Assembly (NCBI RefSeq): GCF_008642295.1
Contig: NZ_CP029190.1
Location: 5,501,501 to 5,565,500 of the forward strand
Direction: 5' to 3'
Source of the DNA: Streptomyces venezuelae
GTDB taxonomy: Bacteria; Actinomycetota; Actinomycetes; Streptomycetales; Streptomycetaceae
DNA length: 64,000 nt
Numbering within the stretch: position 1 is the first letter of the stretch; the number at the start of each line of letters is the position of its first letter. Below, in pieces: positions 18,386 through 26,965 of this stretch. The notes beneath the pieces are model-generated. The model was not told the origin of the DNA. It searched no databases and saw only the letters and a program-made list of their open reading frames with translations. The position numbers and the translations under genes were made by a program.

Positions 18386-18406
18386 TTACTGCGTGTAGCG
18401 CAGTAA
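18386..18406. promoter_or_regulatory. Perfect 21-bp inverted repeat (operator-like)
   Basis: TTACTGCG (18386-18393), five spacer bases, CGCAGTAA (18399-18406). It lies 80 bp upstream of the 53-residue gene and 107 bp before the NYN-domain gene, in an A/T-richer patch typical of promoters. The size and symmetry fit a dimeric repressor such as TetR or GntR family, but no such regulator gene is adjacent. Confidence 0.55.
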
Positions 18407-18512
18407 ACCCACCGACCCGCCACGCCGATGATCGAGTTCCGGCCGTCAAGCCCCTTGCGTTCGGGCAGACTCGGGGGGAACTCTGGAGCCTCCCCGAAAG
18501 TGGGTGGAACGC

Positions 18513-19841
18513 GTGGACCGCTGCGTCGTCCTGGTGGATGCCGGCTACCTGCTGGGCGCCGCCGCGAGTCTTCTCGCAGGGGAGCCCTCCCGCTCCCGCA
18601 TCACCGTCGACCACGCCGCCCTCATCCAGGGTCTGCGGGAAAGGGCCGAGGCAGACACCGCACAGCCGCTGCTCCGCATCTACTGGTTCGACGGCGCACC
18701 CGACCGGGTGCCCCAGCCCGAGCACCGGCGGCTGCGCGTCATGTCCAGGGTCACCGTCCGGCTGGGCGCCCTCACCCGTTCGGACGGCCGCTGGGCCCAG
18801 AAGGGCGTGGACGCGGCCATGCACGCCGAGCTCACCGAACTGGCCAGAAACCGCGCCTGCTCCGACGTGGTCCTGGTCACCGGGGACGGCGACCTGCTGC
18901 CCGGCCTGATGTCCGCCAAGGAACACGGCGTCGCCGTCCACCTCTGGGCCGTCCAGGCCGCCGACGGCGACTACAACCAGTCCGAGGACCTCGTCGCCGA
19001 AGCCGACGAACGCCGGGTCCTGGACCGGGCCTGGATCACCCGGGCGGTCCGCGCCAAGGACCTCAGCGGCCTCTGCTCGCCGCCGCCCGCCCCCCGCCCC
19101 GAGATCGCCGCCATCCTCTCCGCGCCGCTGCCCGAGGCCGCCCTCGCCGAGGCCGCCCGCAACGGCTCGGTCCCGGTGGACCGGCAGCTCGGCGGCCCGT
19201 CCGGCGCCCCCGGGGGCACCGGCGCCCCGGGCGGTCCCGGCACCGCGGAGCGCAACGGCGCCGCCGTCCCGGCGCCGGCCACCGCCCACGCCGGCCGGAC
19301 CGTACCCACCCCCAAGGACCTGGCCGTGCTGCGCGCGCCCGCCGGCCCGGCCGGAGCCGGAGCCGGCCTCGCGGCCGGGCAGCCGCCCGCGGGCAGCGCC
19401 CTGCGCTGGTCCTCCGACAAGGGCTGGATCGACCGGGCCGGCCCGCTCGGCGAACCCGCCGAAACCGCCTCCCTGCCCACCCTCGCCCAGCTCACCAGCG
19501 CAGAACAGCGCTGGGCCGACCGCGAAGAGGACATCACCACCGTCGGCGGCGACCCCTTCGAGGTGGGCCAGGTCTTCGCCCGCCGCTGGATGGAACGCCT
19601 CCCGGAGACCGTCCACCTGCAGAAACTGTCCACCATGTACCCGCGGATCCCGCACCGCATCGACGGGGAACTGCTGCGGTACGCCGCCCGGTTCGGCCTG
19701 CTCGCCCACAAGGACGACCAGATCGACGAACACGACCGCTACGCCATCAGGGCCGGCTTCTGGCGCGAGATCGACGTCCGGGCCGCCGCCGGACACCTGA
19801 CCCCGCCGGCCCCCGCGACACCCCCCGCACCGGCCGATTGA
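18513..19841 (+). CDS. NYN/PIN-like domain protein (putative RNase)
   Basis: A 442-residue protein whose first ~170 residues form an NYN domain (PIN-like fold). DRCVVLVDAGYLLG at the start, QKGVDAAMHAEL and VVLVTGDGDLLPGL supply the acidic residues expected for a metal-dependent RNase active site. A Pro/Ala/Gly-rich linker (~195-300) and a conserved C-terminal region (~300-430, AEQRWADREEDITTVGG and MYPRIPHRIDGELLRYA) follow. GTG 18513 is preferred over in-frame GTG 18504 because GTGGA lies just before it. The likely role is RNA processing or decay; its target is unknown. Confidence 0.8.
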   Translation: MDRCVVLVDAGYLLGAAASLLAGEPSRSRITVDHAALIQGLRERAEADTAQPLLRIYWFDGAPDRVPQPEHRRLRVMSRVTVRLGALTRSDGRWAQKGVDAAMHAELTELARNRACSDVVLVTGDGDLLPGLMSAKEHGVAVHLWAVQAADGDYNQSEDLVAEADERRVLDRAWITRAVRAKDLSGLCSPPPAPRPEIAAILSAPLPEAALAEAARNGSVPVDRQLGGPSGAPGGTGAPGGPGTAERNGAAVPAPATAHAGRTVPTPKDLAVLRAPAGPAGAGAGLAAGQPPAGSALRWSSDKGWIDRAGPLGEPAETASLPTLAQLTSAEQRWADREEDITTVGGDPFEVGQVFARRWMERLPETVHLQKLSTMYPRIPHRIDGELLRYAARFGLLAHKDDQIDEHDRYAIRAGFWREIDVRAAAGHLTPPAPATPPAPAD

Positions 19842-19910
19842 GCCCGGCCGGCCGGTGTCCGGCCGCCCCGGGCGCCCCTGGGGCGGACGGACCCCGTAGG
19901 CTGCTCCCTC

Positions 19911-20942
19911 GTGAGTACGGGCACGGCAGAGGCGGAACACGGCACGGCAGGAGCCGTCGGGGCCGACGCTGTCTGCGTGGTCCGCGACCTCGTCAAGACC
20001 TACCCCGCCGTCCGCGGCAGGCGCGGCGCACCCGCGCTGCCCGAGACCCGCGCCACCGACGGCATCTCCCTGGACATCCGGCGCGGTGAGATCTTCGGAC
20101 TGCTCGGCCCCAACGGAGCCGGCAAGTCCACCCTGGTACGCCAGCTGACCGGTCTGCTGCGCCCCGACTCCGGCAGCGTCACCCTCCTCGGCCACGACCT
20201 CGTACGCCATCCCGAAAGGGCGGCCCGGCTGCTCGCCTACCTGGGGCAGGAGTCCACCGCCCTGGACGAGCTGACCGTGGCGCTGGCCGTCGAGACCACC
20301 GGGCGGCTGCGTGGACTGACGGCCCCGGCCGCCCGCGCGGCCCGCGACGCGGTGCTGGACGAACTGGGCCTGGCCGGCCTCGCCGGCCGCCCGCTGAAGA
20401 AGCTCTCCGGCGGACAGCGCCGGCTGGCCTGCTTCGCCGCCGCCCTGGCCGGCGAGCGGCCGGTCCTGGTCCTGGACGAGCCGACCACCGGCATGGACCC
20501 GGTGGCCCGGCGGGCCGTTTGGGCCGCGGTGGACCGGCGGCGGGCGGAGCACGGTGCCACGGTGGTGCTGGTCACCCACAACGTCATAGAGGCGGAGACG
20601 GTGCTGGACCGGGTCGCCGTGGTCGACCAGGGCCGGGTCATCGCCTGCGACACCCCCGCCGGGCTCAAGGCGAAGGTCTCCGACGAGGTCCGGCTGGAGC
20701 TGGTGTGGCGCGAGCGTGCCCCGCTGGACGTGCCGGAGGTCGCGGCGCTGGCCCCGCTGGCCGCGGAGGCCGGGCGCAAGTGGGTGCTGCGGCTGGGCCC
20801 GGAGGAGGCGCGGGCGGCCGTGGCCGCGGTGACCGGCGGGCCGGCCTTTGCGGCACTGGACGACTTCACGCTGGCGACGCCGAGCCTGGAGGACGTGTAC
20901 CTGGCTCTCGGCGGGCGGACGAAGGGGCTGGTGAAGGGATGA
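19911..20942 (+). CDS. ABC transporter ATP-binding protein
   Basis: A 343-residue ABC ATPase. Walker A GPNGAGKST is at 66-74, signature LSGGQ at 165-169, Walker B VLVLDEPTTGMD from 185, and the H-loop VTHN near 218. A C-terminal extension of ~90 residues is typical of drug/polysaccharide exporters of the DrrA/CcmA type. GTG 19911 has TAGGCT 8 bases upstream and no ribosome site, so a leaderless mRNA is likely. It overlaps the permease gene by 4 bp, forming a two-gene exporter. The substrate is unknown. Confidence 0.9.
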   Translation: MSTGTAEAEHGTAGAVGADAVCVVRDLVKTYPAVRGRRGAPALPETRATDGISLDIRRGEIFGLLGPNGAGKSTLVRQLTGLLRPDSGSVTLLGHDLVRHPERAARLLAYLGQESTALDELTVALAVETTGRLRGLTAPAARAARDAVLDELGLAGLAGRPLKKLSGGQRRLACFAAALAGERPVLVLDEPTTGMDPVARRAVWAAVDRRRAEHGATVVLVTHNVIEAETVLDRVAVVDQGRVIACDTPAGLKAKVSDEVRLELVWRERAPLDVPEVAALAPLAAEAGRKWVLRLGPEEARAAVAAVTGGPAFAALDDFTLATPSLEDVYLALGGRTKGLVKG

Positions 20943-21823
20943 CCGAGCGGTCCACGCGGGTGGCGGCCGATACGCCGCCGGGCGCGGTGGCGACGGCTCC
21001 GGCGGAGCCCGGCGGGCGGGCGGACGCCCCCGGCCGGACGAAGCCCCCGGGGTCCGGCGCCGTGCCGCCGGCTTCGCTGGCGCCCCGGGCCGGGTTCTTC
21101 CCGGCACTGGCCGCGGTCTACAAGGCACAGCTCTCCCGGGCCCGGGTGGCCCGGATACCGCTGCTGTTCGTGGCGACCTTCCAGTCCGTCGGGATCATGA
21201 TCCTGATGCGGGGGGTCGTCGACGGCGGCTCGGAGGCGCGGGCCGTGGTGGCCGGCTCCTCCGTGCTGGTGGTCGCCTTTGTCGCGCTGAACCTGCTGGC
21301 CCAGTACTTCGGCCAGCTCAGGGCCTCCGGCGGCCTCGACCACTACGCCACCCTGCCGGTGCCGCCGGCCTCGGTGGTGCTGGGCGCGGCTGCCGCGTAC
21401 GCCTCCTTCACCCTGCCGGGGACCCTGGTCACGGCGGTGTTCGGCTGTGTGCTGTTCGGGCTGCCGATGGGCGGGCTGTGGATCCTGGCGGCGGTGGTCC
21501 CCCTGGCCGGCGCGGCCCTGGCCGGGCTCGGGGCCGCACTCGGCCTGCTCGCCCCGCGCCAGGAGCTGGCCACACTGGCCGGGCAGCTGGGCATGTCGGC
21601 GGCGCTGCTGCTGGGCGTGCTGCCGCCGGAGCGGATGCCGTCGGTGATCGTCTGGGCGCGGGACCTGCTGCCGTCCACGTATGGGGTGGAGGCCTTCGCA
21701 CGGACCTTCGCCCCGCACCCCGACTGGGCGGCGGTCGCCGTCGACCTGGGAATCTGCGGCGCCGTGGGCGTGCTCTCGCTGACCCTCGCCACCTGGGCCT
21801 ACCGCCGCGCAGCCGTTCGCTGA
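20939..21823 (+). CDS. ABC-2 type transporter permease
   Basis: A 294-residue membrane protein, translationally coupled (ATGA) to the ATPase. After ~50 Pro/Gly-rich residues it has about six TMs (e.g. IPLLFVATFQSVGIMILM, SSVLVVAFVALNLLAQYF, LPGTLVTAVFGCVLFGLPM, LAAVVPLAGAALAGLGAALG, final LGICGAVGVLSLTLATWAY). The pattern fits ABC-2 exporter permeases such as DrrB. With the upstream ATPase it forms a complete exporter in the cytoplasmic membrane. It ends 46 bp from the convergent DUF2567 gene. Confidence 0.88.
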   Translation: MTERSTRVAADTPPGAVATAPAEPGGRADAPGRTKPPGSGAVPPASLAPRAGFFPALAAVYKAQLSRARVARIPLLFVATFQSVGIMILMRGVVDGGSEARAVVAGSSVLVVAFVALNLLAQYFGQLRASGGLDHYATLPVPPASVVLGAAAAYASFTLPGTLVTAVFGCVLFGLPMGGLWILAAVVPLAGAALAGLGAALGLLAPRQELATLAGQLGMSAALLLGVLPPERMPSVIVWARDLLPSTYGVEAFARTFAPHPDWAAVAVDLGICGAVGVLSLTLATWAYRRAAVR

Positions 21824-21869
21824 CCGACACCCCGGTGGTTCGGGGCGGCCGGTCACGAACGACCGAGCC

Positions 21870-22508
21870 CTACTCGGGGTGTGCGGGATGCGCCGGGTGC
21901 GCCGGGTGTTCGAGGCGCTCCGGGTGTTCCGGATCGCGGGGGGACCAGATGGCCGTCAGGGCCAGGTGGACGGCGACCGCGGCCATCGGCCAGGCCAGCA
22001 GTGCGCCGTGGGCCAGCAGCTGGATCGGCGCGTCGAAGGGCACGCCCTTCCCGGCCTCCTTCGCCGCCGCGATCAGGTCCCGGGACGGACCCAGCCACAG
22101 CCCGAACCGCCAGCCGGCCAGCGCGCCGAACACCGAACCCACCGTGAGGCCGAGCACCAGCGGAACGCCGCCCCGCCTGCGCCACAGGAACACGGCGACC
22201 GCGCTGAGCACGCCGAGTCCCAGGGACAGCAGGAAGAAGGTGCCGTCCGCCCCGATCCTGGCCTCGCTCTCGGTGTCCCGGAGGAACACGGACTCCCCGT
22301 TGGAGACGTACTGGACCCGGGGCGCCAGCCATACCCACAGCAGCCCCAGCAGCAGCCCGGCCGCGCCGACGGCGAGCGTGACCCCGGCCGCATCGCGGAT
22401 GTCTGAGGGGCTGATGCCCGCGGAGCGCTCGGCGGGCGTCGGTTCCGGCAGGGCCGGCGGCGGCTCGAAGGGGCCGGCGGGCGGTGGTGGGGTCACGGCT
22501 TCGGTCAC
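21870..22508 (-). CDS. DUF2567-type membrane protein
   Basis: About 212 residues. A Pro-rich N-terminus precedes TM1 (~TLAVGAAGLLLGLLWVWLAP), an extracytoplasmic loop (RVQYVSNGESVFLRDTESEA), and three more TMs. I assign it to DUF2567 from the loop and topology; function is unknown. GTG 22508 is chosen because CACGAT sits 6 bases upstream, the same spacing as at 6143, pointing to a leaderless start; GTG 22514 or GTG 22532 are alternatives. The C-terminus carries short HPA/HPE repeats (EHPAHPAHPAHPE). Confidence 0.7.
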   Translation of the reverse strand: MTEAVTPPPPAGPFEPPPALPEPTPAERSAGISPSDIRDAAGVTLAVGAAGLLLGLLWVWLAPRVQYVSNGESVFLRDTESEARIGADGTFFLLSLGLGVLSAVAVFLWRRRGGVPLVLGLTVGSVFGALAGWRFGLWLGPSRDLIAAAKEAGKGVPFDAPIQLLAHGALLAWPMAAVAVHLALTAIWSPRDPEHPERLEHPAHPAHPAHPE

Positions 22509-22605
22509 CCCCACATCGTGCCAGGTGGCCACCGGTCCGGCCGCCCGGGGGCGGTGGCCGGGGCGGGCAGCGGCCCGGGAGCGGGCCGCGGGCGGCCGGG
22601 AGCGG

Positions 22606-23109
22606 TCAGTTCCGCCCGATCGGCGCCAGCACCGCCGAGGTCAGGGCCGCCAGGTCCGACGGGGCCAGTTCGACCTCCAGGCCGCGGCGGCCCGCCGACA
22701 CGCAGATCGTCGGATGCGCCGGAGCCGTCTCGTCCAGCACCGTGCGCAGCCGCTTGCGCTGCCCCAGTGGGGAGATCCCGCCCCGGACATAGCCGGTGGT
22801 CCGCTCCGCCAGCGCCGGGTCGGCCATCGCCGCCCGCTTGCCGCCCACCGCCGTGGCCAGTGCCTTCAGGTCCAGCGTCCCGGACACCGGCACCACGGCG
22901 ACGGTCAGTACCCCGTCCACGTCCGCGACCAGCGTCTTGAACACCCGGTCCGGGGACACCCCCATGGCCTCGGCGGCCTCGTCGCCGTACGAGGGGTGCG
23001 CCGGGTCGTGCTCGTACGTGTGCACCGTGTGCGGCACCCCGGCCGCGGCCACCGCCGTGAGCGCCGGGGTCCCCGCCGCCTGCTTCGGCTGCTTCGCCTT
23101 CTTCACCAT
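22606..23109 (-). CDS. ybaK: Cys-tRNA(Pro) deacylase YbaK/EbsC
   Basis: A 167-residue trans-editing protein of the YbaK/ProX family, which hydrolyses mischarged Cys-tRNA(Pro). It has the typical N-terminal TPALTAVAAAGVPHTVHTYEHD, the SPDRVFKTLVADVDG segment with the conserved Lys, and the RGGISPLGQRKRL loop, and matches the family's length (~160). ATG 23109 is 13 bp after the stop of the preceding Lon-domain gene, so the two probably share a transcript. Confidence 0.9.
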   Translation of the reverse strand: MVKKAKQPKQAAGTPALTAVAAAGVPHTVHTYEHDPAHPSYGDEAAEAMGVSPDRVFKTLVADVDGVLTVAVVPVSGTLDLKALATAVGGKRAAMADPALAERTTGYVRGGISPLGQRKRLRTVLDETAPAHPTICVSAGRRGLEVELAPSDLAALTSAVLAPIGRN

Positions 23110-23122
23110 GGTTCGGGAGACC

Positions 23123-23866
23123 TCAGTTCGGGCTGGTCGGGGCGAAGGTCAGGTCCACCGCCGGCAGCGACGGCAGGTGCCGGATCACCGCCGATTCGGT
23201 CCGCAGCAGTTTGAGCTCCTCCGCCAGCCGGGTGGCCGTGTCCGGAGCCTGGAGCAGCCGCTGCTTCGCCGGCACGTCCAGCACCGCCGCCGCAGCGACC
23301 AGGTAGGAGACCACGGACGGCTCGTCGGGCAGCTCCGCCCCGGTCGTCGCGAGCGAGCGTTCGCGCGCGCCCGCGAGCCGCTTCTGGTAGTTCCGGAACG
23401 CCCGCAGCACCCCTTCGGCCAGCGCGCCGGCGCCGTCGCCCTGGTCCTCCGGCAGTTCCTCCAGCTCGGCCACCAGGAACGGCCCGCTCGCGTCCACCGA
23501 GAGCAGCCGGACCCGGGTGGTGCCGGTGGAGAGGACCTCGAAGCTGCCGTCCTCCCGCTCCCGGATGCTGGCCGCGTCGGCGATGCAGCCCACCCGGTGG
23601 AACGCCTGGATCGGGTCCGGGCCGAAGCCCGCCGCCGGGCCGCGGTCCGGCAGGGCCGTCTCGTCCGGCATGCCCGGCGCGGTCGCCGCCACCTCCCGGC
23701 CGTCGCGGATCGCGACCACGGCAAAGCGGCGCGGCTCCTCCTCGCCCGCCTTCAGGAGTTCGCGCATCATGGCGCGATAGCGCTCCTCGAAGACATTGAG
23801 GGGGAGCAGGAGTCCCGGGAACAGCACCGTGTTCAGCGGGAACAGCGGCAGGCGAACGGTGGTCAC
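23123..23866 (-). CDS. LON peptidase substrate-binding-domain protein
   Basis: A 247-residue stand-alone LON N-terminal domain protein, without ATPase or protease domain. It begins VRLPLFPLNTVLFPGLLLPLNVFEERYRAMM and contains HRVGCIADAASIREREDGSFEV, both standard for the family, then a helical C-terminal half. The function is unknown; such proteins are sometimes taken for protein-recognition modules. GTG 23866 follows TACCCT by 7 bases, leaderless-like. It is likely the first gene of an operon with ybaK. Confidence 0.88.
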   Translation of the reverse strand: MTTVRLPLFPLNTVLFPGLLLPLNVFEERYRAMMRELLKAGEEEPRRFAVVAIRDGREVAATAPGMPDETALPDRGPAAGFGPDPIQAFHRVGCIADAASIREREDGSFEVLSTGTTRVRLLSVDASGPFLVAELEELPEDQGDGAGALAEGVLRAFRNYQKRLAGARERSLATTGAELPDEPSVVSYLVAAAAVLDVPAKQRLLQAPDTATRLAEELKLLRTESAVIRHLPSLPAVDLTFAPTSPN

Positions 23867-23900
23867 GAGCCACAGGGTAATGGCCCCGGGCCCGGAGCCG

Positions 23901-25517
23901 TCACCCCCGCCTCAGCAGGCGCGAGGCGCCCGCGGCCACCGTCGTGGCCAGAATCCACCCCAGCATGACCAGCGCCGCCGCCCCCCACTGCCAGCCGTCC
24001 TGCACCTTCCAGTGCCCCTGCTGGCCGAGGTCGATCACGGGGAGGAGAAGGTCGAGGGCGTACAGCACCGCATTCCACTGGGGGTGCTCGCCCGGCTTGA
24101 CCGGGGCCGGATCGTGCCCGGCGAACAGCACCGAGCCCGCCGCCCACAGCACCAGCATCCACAGTGCCGCCCGGCCCGGCCGGTAGCCGTAGGCCACCGT
24201 CCAGTCCTGGAGGTACCCCCAGGCCTTGGCGGCCGGCGGCAGTGTCGCCCGCCGCCTGCGCTGCTTGGCGAGCAGCACCTCCCGGGCGTCCGCGTCCTCC
24301 CCGCTGGCCCGCAGGACCGTCGCCAGCCGCTCGTACGGCTCCGGGGAGTACTCCGGGGTGGCCGCCGTCAGCCACTCCAGCCGCCGGGCGAGCGGGAAGT
24401 GGCCGCGGGGCGCCAGGTTGTCGTAGACGAATCCCTCGATCGCCAGCCTGCCGGGCCCGGGCCAGCTGGTGGACCGGTCGACCAGCTTCACCACCTTGGC
24501 CCCGGACAGCACCACCCGCCCCCGCTCCGGCTTCTCGCCGACGAACCGCAGCTCCGGGGTCTGGATCCGCCGCAGCGACAGCTCCTGGTCCTCGGTCAGG
24601 AGGAACCGGGCGCCGTAGAAGTCGGCCGCGTCCCCGAACCGGCCGTCGTCCAGCCGCAGCCCCCCGCGGCACTCGAACAGCTGGGCCCGGCCGCCCCGGG
24701 TGGGGGTCTGGCCCATGCCGTACGGGGGAGTGGAGGAGGGGTCGCCGGTGCCGGGGTCCAGCGCGATCGAGGTCAGGTAGAGGGTCCGCTCCACGGTCAG
24801 CTGCGGGGCGTTCAGGGCCCGCCGCCCCCACTGGTTGACGAGCTTCGCCCCGCGCAGGCTCATCGACACGCCCACCTTGGCGCCGCGCAGGCTGACCTCC
24901 CCGTACGTTTCGAGCAGCTCGGCCTGGAAGTCCTGTGCGACGGACAGCCCGTCGGCGGCGATGGCCCGCCCCTTGGAGTCCCGCTGGATCACGGCCTGGC
25001 TGATCAGCAGATCGGTGCCGATCTGGGCGTCGGTGAGCCGGATCCCGCGGGCCACCCGGCAGCGCGGCAGGTGCAGGTCGCCCTCGGTGTGCAGCCGGGC
25101 CGCGTCCAGCCGGGGTATCGCGCACCGGACCAGCCGGAGTGTGACGAACCGGGCCTCGGACAGCTGGATCTCGCTGTCGAAGCGGCAGGCCTGGAGCTCC
25201 ACGTACGGCTCGACCGTGCCCCCGGAGAGATCGAGGCGGCCGGTGATCCGGACGCCCCGCAGCTTCAGCGAGGACACCCGGCCCGGCACCGGCGGCGGAC
25301 CGTGGAGCAGCAGCAGCGCCACCACCTGGGCCCGGACGCTGCGGTCCGGCCCCCACCCGCGGTCCCCGAACGGGTCGTCCACCCCGGCGGCGCGCGCACT
25401 CAGATCGCAGATGCTGCCGGTGCGGAACGCCTGCCACATCCGCCGTTCGGGTGCAGTGAGATCCGCCGGCTCCTCGCCCGCGCGCCCCTCCGTCAAGCCC
25501 GCGCGCCCCTCCGTCAT
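23901..25517 (-). CDS. Membrane protein with pentapeptide-like beta-helix domain
   Basis: A 538-residue protein. Residues ~80-340 consist of imperfect ~20-residue turns rich in L-x-L and R/D patterns (e.g. LKLRGVRITGRLDLSGG, VSLRGAKVGVSMSLRGAKL), suggesting a right-handed beta-helix. The C-terminal ~110 residues have two or three TMs (ALWMLVLWAAGSVLFAG, ALVMLGWILATTVAAGA). I cannot assign an activity. The first 14 residues are a tandem MTEGRAG/LTEGRAG repeat, so either ATG 25517 or TTG 25496 could be the start. It is divergent from hisD across a palindromic site. Confidence 0.75.
   Translation of the reverse strand: MTEGRAGLTEGRAGEEPADLTAPERRMWQAFRTGSICDLSARAAGVDDPFGDRGWGPDRSVRAQVVALLLLHGPPPVPGRVSSLKLRGVRITGRLDLSGGTVEPYVELQACRFDSEIQLSEARFVTLRLVRCAIPRLDAARLHTEGDLHLPRCRVARGIRLTDAQIGTDLLISQAVIQRDSKGRAIAADGLSVAQDFQAELLETYGEVSLRGAKVGVSMSLRGAKLVNQWGRRALNAPQLTVERTLYLTSIALDPGTGDPSSTPPYGMGQTPTRGGRAQLFECRGGLRLDDGRFGDAADFYGARFLLTEDQELSLRRIQTPELRFVGEKPERGRVVLSGAKVVKLVDRSTSWPGPGRLAIEGFVYDNLAPRGHFPLARRLEWLTAATPEYSPEPYERLATVLRASGEDADAREVLLAKQRRRRATLPPAAKAWGYLQDWTVAYGYRPGRAALWMLVLWAAGSVLFAGHDPAPVKPGEHPQWNAVLYALDLLLPVIDLGQQGHWKVQDGWQWGAAALVMLGWILATTVAAGASRLLRRG
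25476..25517 (-). repeat. 21-bp tandem repeat duplicating a start and ribosome-site region
   Basis: Two 21-bp copies (25497-25517 and 25476-25496) differ only at ATG versus TTG. Each contains ACGGAGGGG just after the start codon, so the first copy supplies a ribosome-site-like sequence to the second. The repeat adds seven residues to the protein. Confidence 0.8.
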
Positions 25518-25585
25518 GGCGGCCCCCCTCCGCTCGTCACTGCCCGTACTCGAACGCTAGCCGCCGGGTGTGACATCCGGGACGT

Positions 25586-25602
25586 GTATCAGCCAGTGAT
25601 AC
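25586..25602. promoter_or_regulatory. Perfect inverted repeat in the hisD promoter region
   Basis: GTATCA (25586-25591), GCCAG spacer, TGATAC (25597-25602), about 41-57 bases before the hisD start. It lies where an upstream promoter or -35 region would be, and in the divergent region shared with the pentapeptide-like gene. It is a likely operator, but the regulator is unknown. Confidence 0.5.
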
Positions 25603-25642
25603 GGGCGACCGGTGGTGGGAGACGGTCTGAGAGAATTGGGAC

Positions 25643-26965
25643 GTGATCTCTCGTATCGACCTGCGCGGCAAGGCCCTCCCCGAGGGCGGCGCCCTGCGCG
25701 ATCTGCTTCCCCGTGCCGAGTTCGACGTCGCGGCTGCCCTGGAGAAGGTGCGGCCGATCTGCGAGGACGTCCATCATCGTGGCACGGCGGCGCTGATCGA
25801 GTACGCGGAGAAGTTCGACGGAGTGACGCTGGAGCAGGTCAGGGTGCCCGCCGAGGCCTTGGAGAAGGCCCTCGCCGAGCTGGACCCGGCCGTCCGCGCC
25901 GCTCTGGAGGAGTCGATCCGGCGCGCCCGGATCGTGCACGCGAACCAGCGCCGCTCCGAGCACACCACCCAGGTGGTCCCCGGCGGCACCGTGACCGAGA
26001 AGTGGGTTCCGGTCGACCGCGTGGGCCTCTACGCGCCCGGTGGCCGCTCCGTCTACCCGTCCTCCGTCGTGATGAACGTGGTCCCGGCGCAGGAGGCGGG
26101 CGTGGAGTCGCTCGCGCTGGCCTCGCCGCCCCAGGCCGAGTTCGGCGGACTGCCGCACCCCACCATCCTGGCCGCCTGTGCGCTGCTCGGGGTGGACGAG
26201 GTGTACGCCGCCGGCGGCGCCCAGGCCGTCGCGATGTTCGCGTACGGCACGGAGGAGTGCACCCCGGCGAACATGGTGACCGGCCCCGGCAACATCTGGG
26301 TGGCCGCCGCCAAGCGCTACTTCACCGGCAAGATCGGGATCGACGCCGAGGCCGGCCCGACCGAGATCGCGATCCTCGCGGACTCCACGGCCGACCCGGT
26401 GCACGTCGCCGCCGACCTGATCAGCCAGGCCGAGCACGACCCGATGGCCGCCGCCGTGCTGGTCACCGATTCCGCCGCGCTGGCCGAGGCGGTCGAGGCC
26501 GAGCTGGAGACCCAGGTCGCCGTCGCCAAGCACATCGACGACCGGATCAAGCCCGCCCTGGCCGGCGAGCAGTCCGCGATCGTGCTGGTGGACAGCCTGG
26601 AGGACGGCCTGAAGGTGGTCAACGCGTACGGCGCCGAGCACCTGGAGATCCAGACCGCCGACGCCGCCGCCCTGGCCGCCCGGGTCCGCAACGCCGGTGC
26701 GGTCTTCGTCGGCCCGTGGGCCCCGGTCTCGCTCGGCGACTACTGCGCCGGCTCCAACCACGTGCTGCCCACCGGCGGCTGCGCCTGCCACTCCTCCGGC
26801 CTGTCCGTGCAGTCCTTCCTGCGCGGCATCCACATCGTCGACTACACGCGCGACGCCCTCGCCGAGGTCACGCACCACGTGGTGACGCTGGCCGAGGCCG
26901 AGGACCTGCCGGCGCACGGAGCGGCCCTGAAGGCCCGCTTCGGATGGAAGGTTCCCCAGGCATGA
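25643..26965 (+). CDS. hisD: Histidinol dehydrogenase
   Basis: A 440-residue HisD, which oxidises L-histidinol twice to L-histidine with NAD and zinc. Visible family motifs are [59 protein letters not shown] and the signature [10 protein letters not shown]. The C-terminal [10 protein letters not shown] is intact. GTG 25643 starts the operon 6 bases after GAGAAT, so translation is probably leaderless. The stop overlaps hisC by 4 bp. It is the first gene of the main his operon. Confidence 0.96.
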   Translation: MISRIDLRGKALPEGGALRDLLPRAEFDVAAALEKVRPICEDVHHRGTAALIEYAEKFDGVTLEQVRVPAEALEKALAELDPAVRAALEESIRRARIVHANQRRSEHTTQVVPGGTVTEKWVPVDRVGLYAPGGRSVYPSSVVMNVVPAQEAGVESLALASPPQAEFGGLPHPTILAACALLGVDEVYAAGGAQAVAMFAYGTEECTPANMVTGPGNIWVAAAKRYFTGKIGIDAEAGPTEIAILADSTADPVHVAADLISQAEHDPMAAAVLVTDSAALAEAVEAELETQVAVAKHIDDRIKPALAGEQSAIVLVDSLEDGLKVVNAYGAEHLEIQTADAAALAARVRNAGAVFVGPWAPVSLGDYCAGSNHVLPTGGCACHSSGLSVQSFLRGIHIVDYTRDALAEVTHHVVTLAEAEDLPAHGAALKARFGWKVPQA

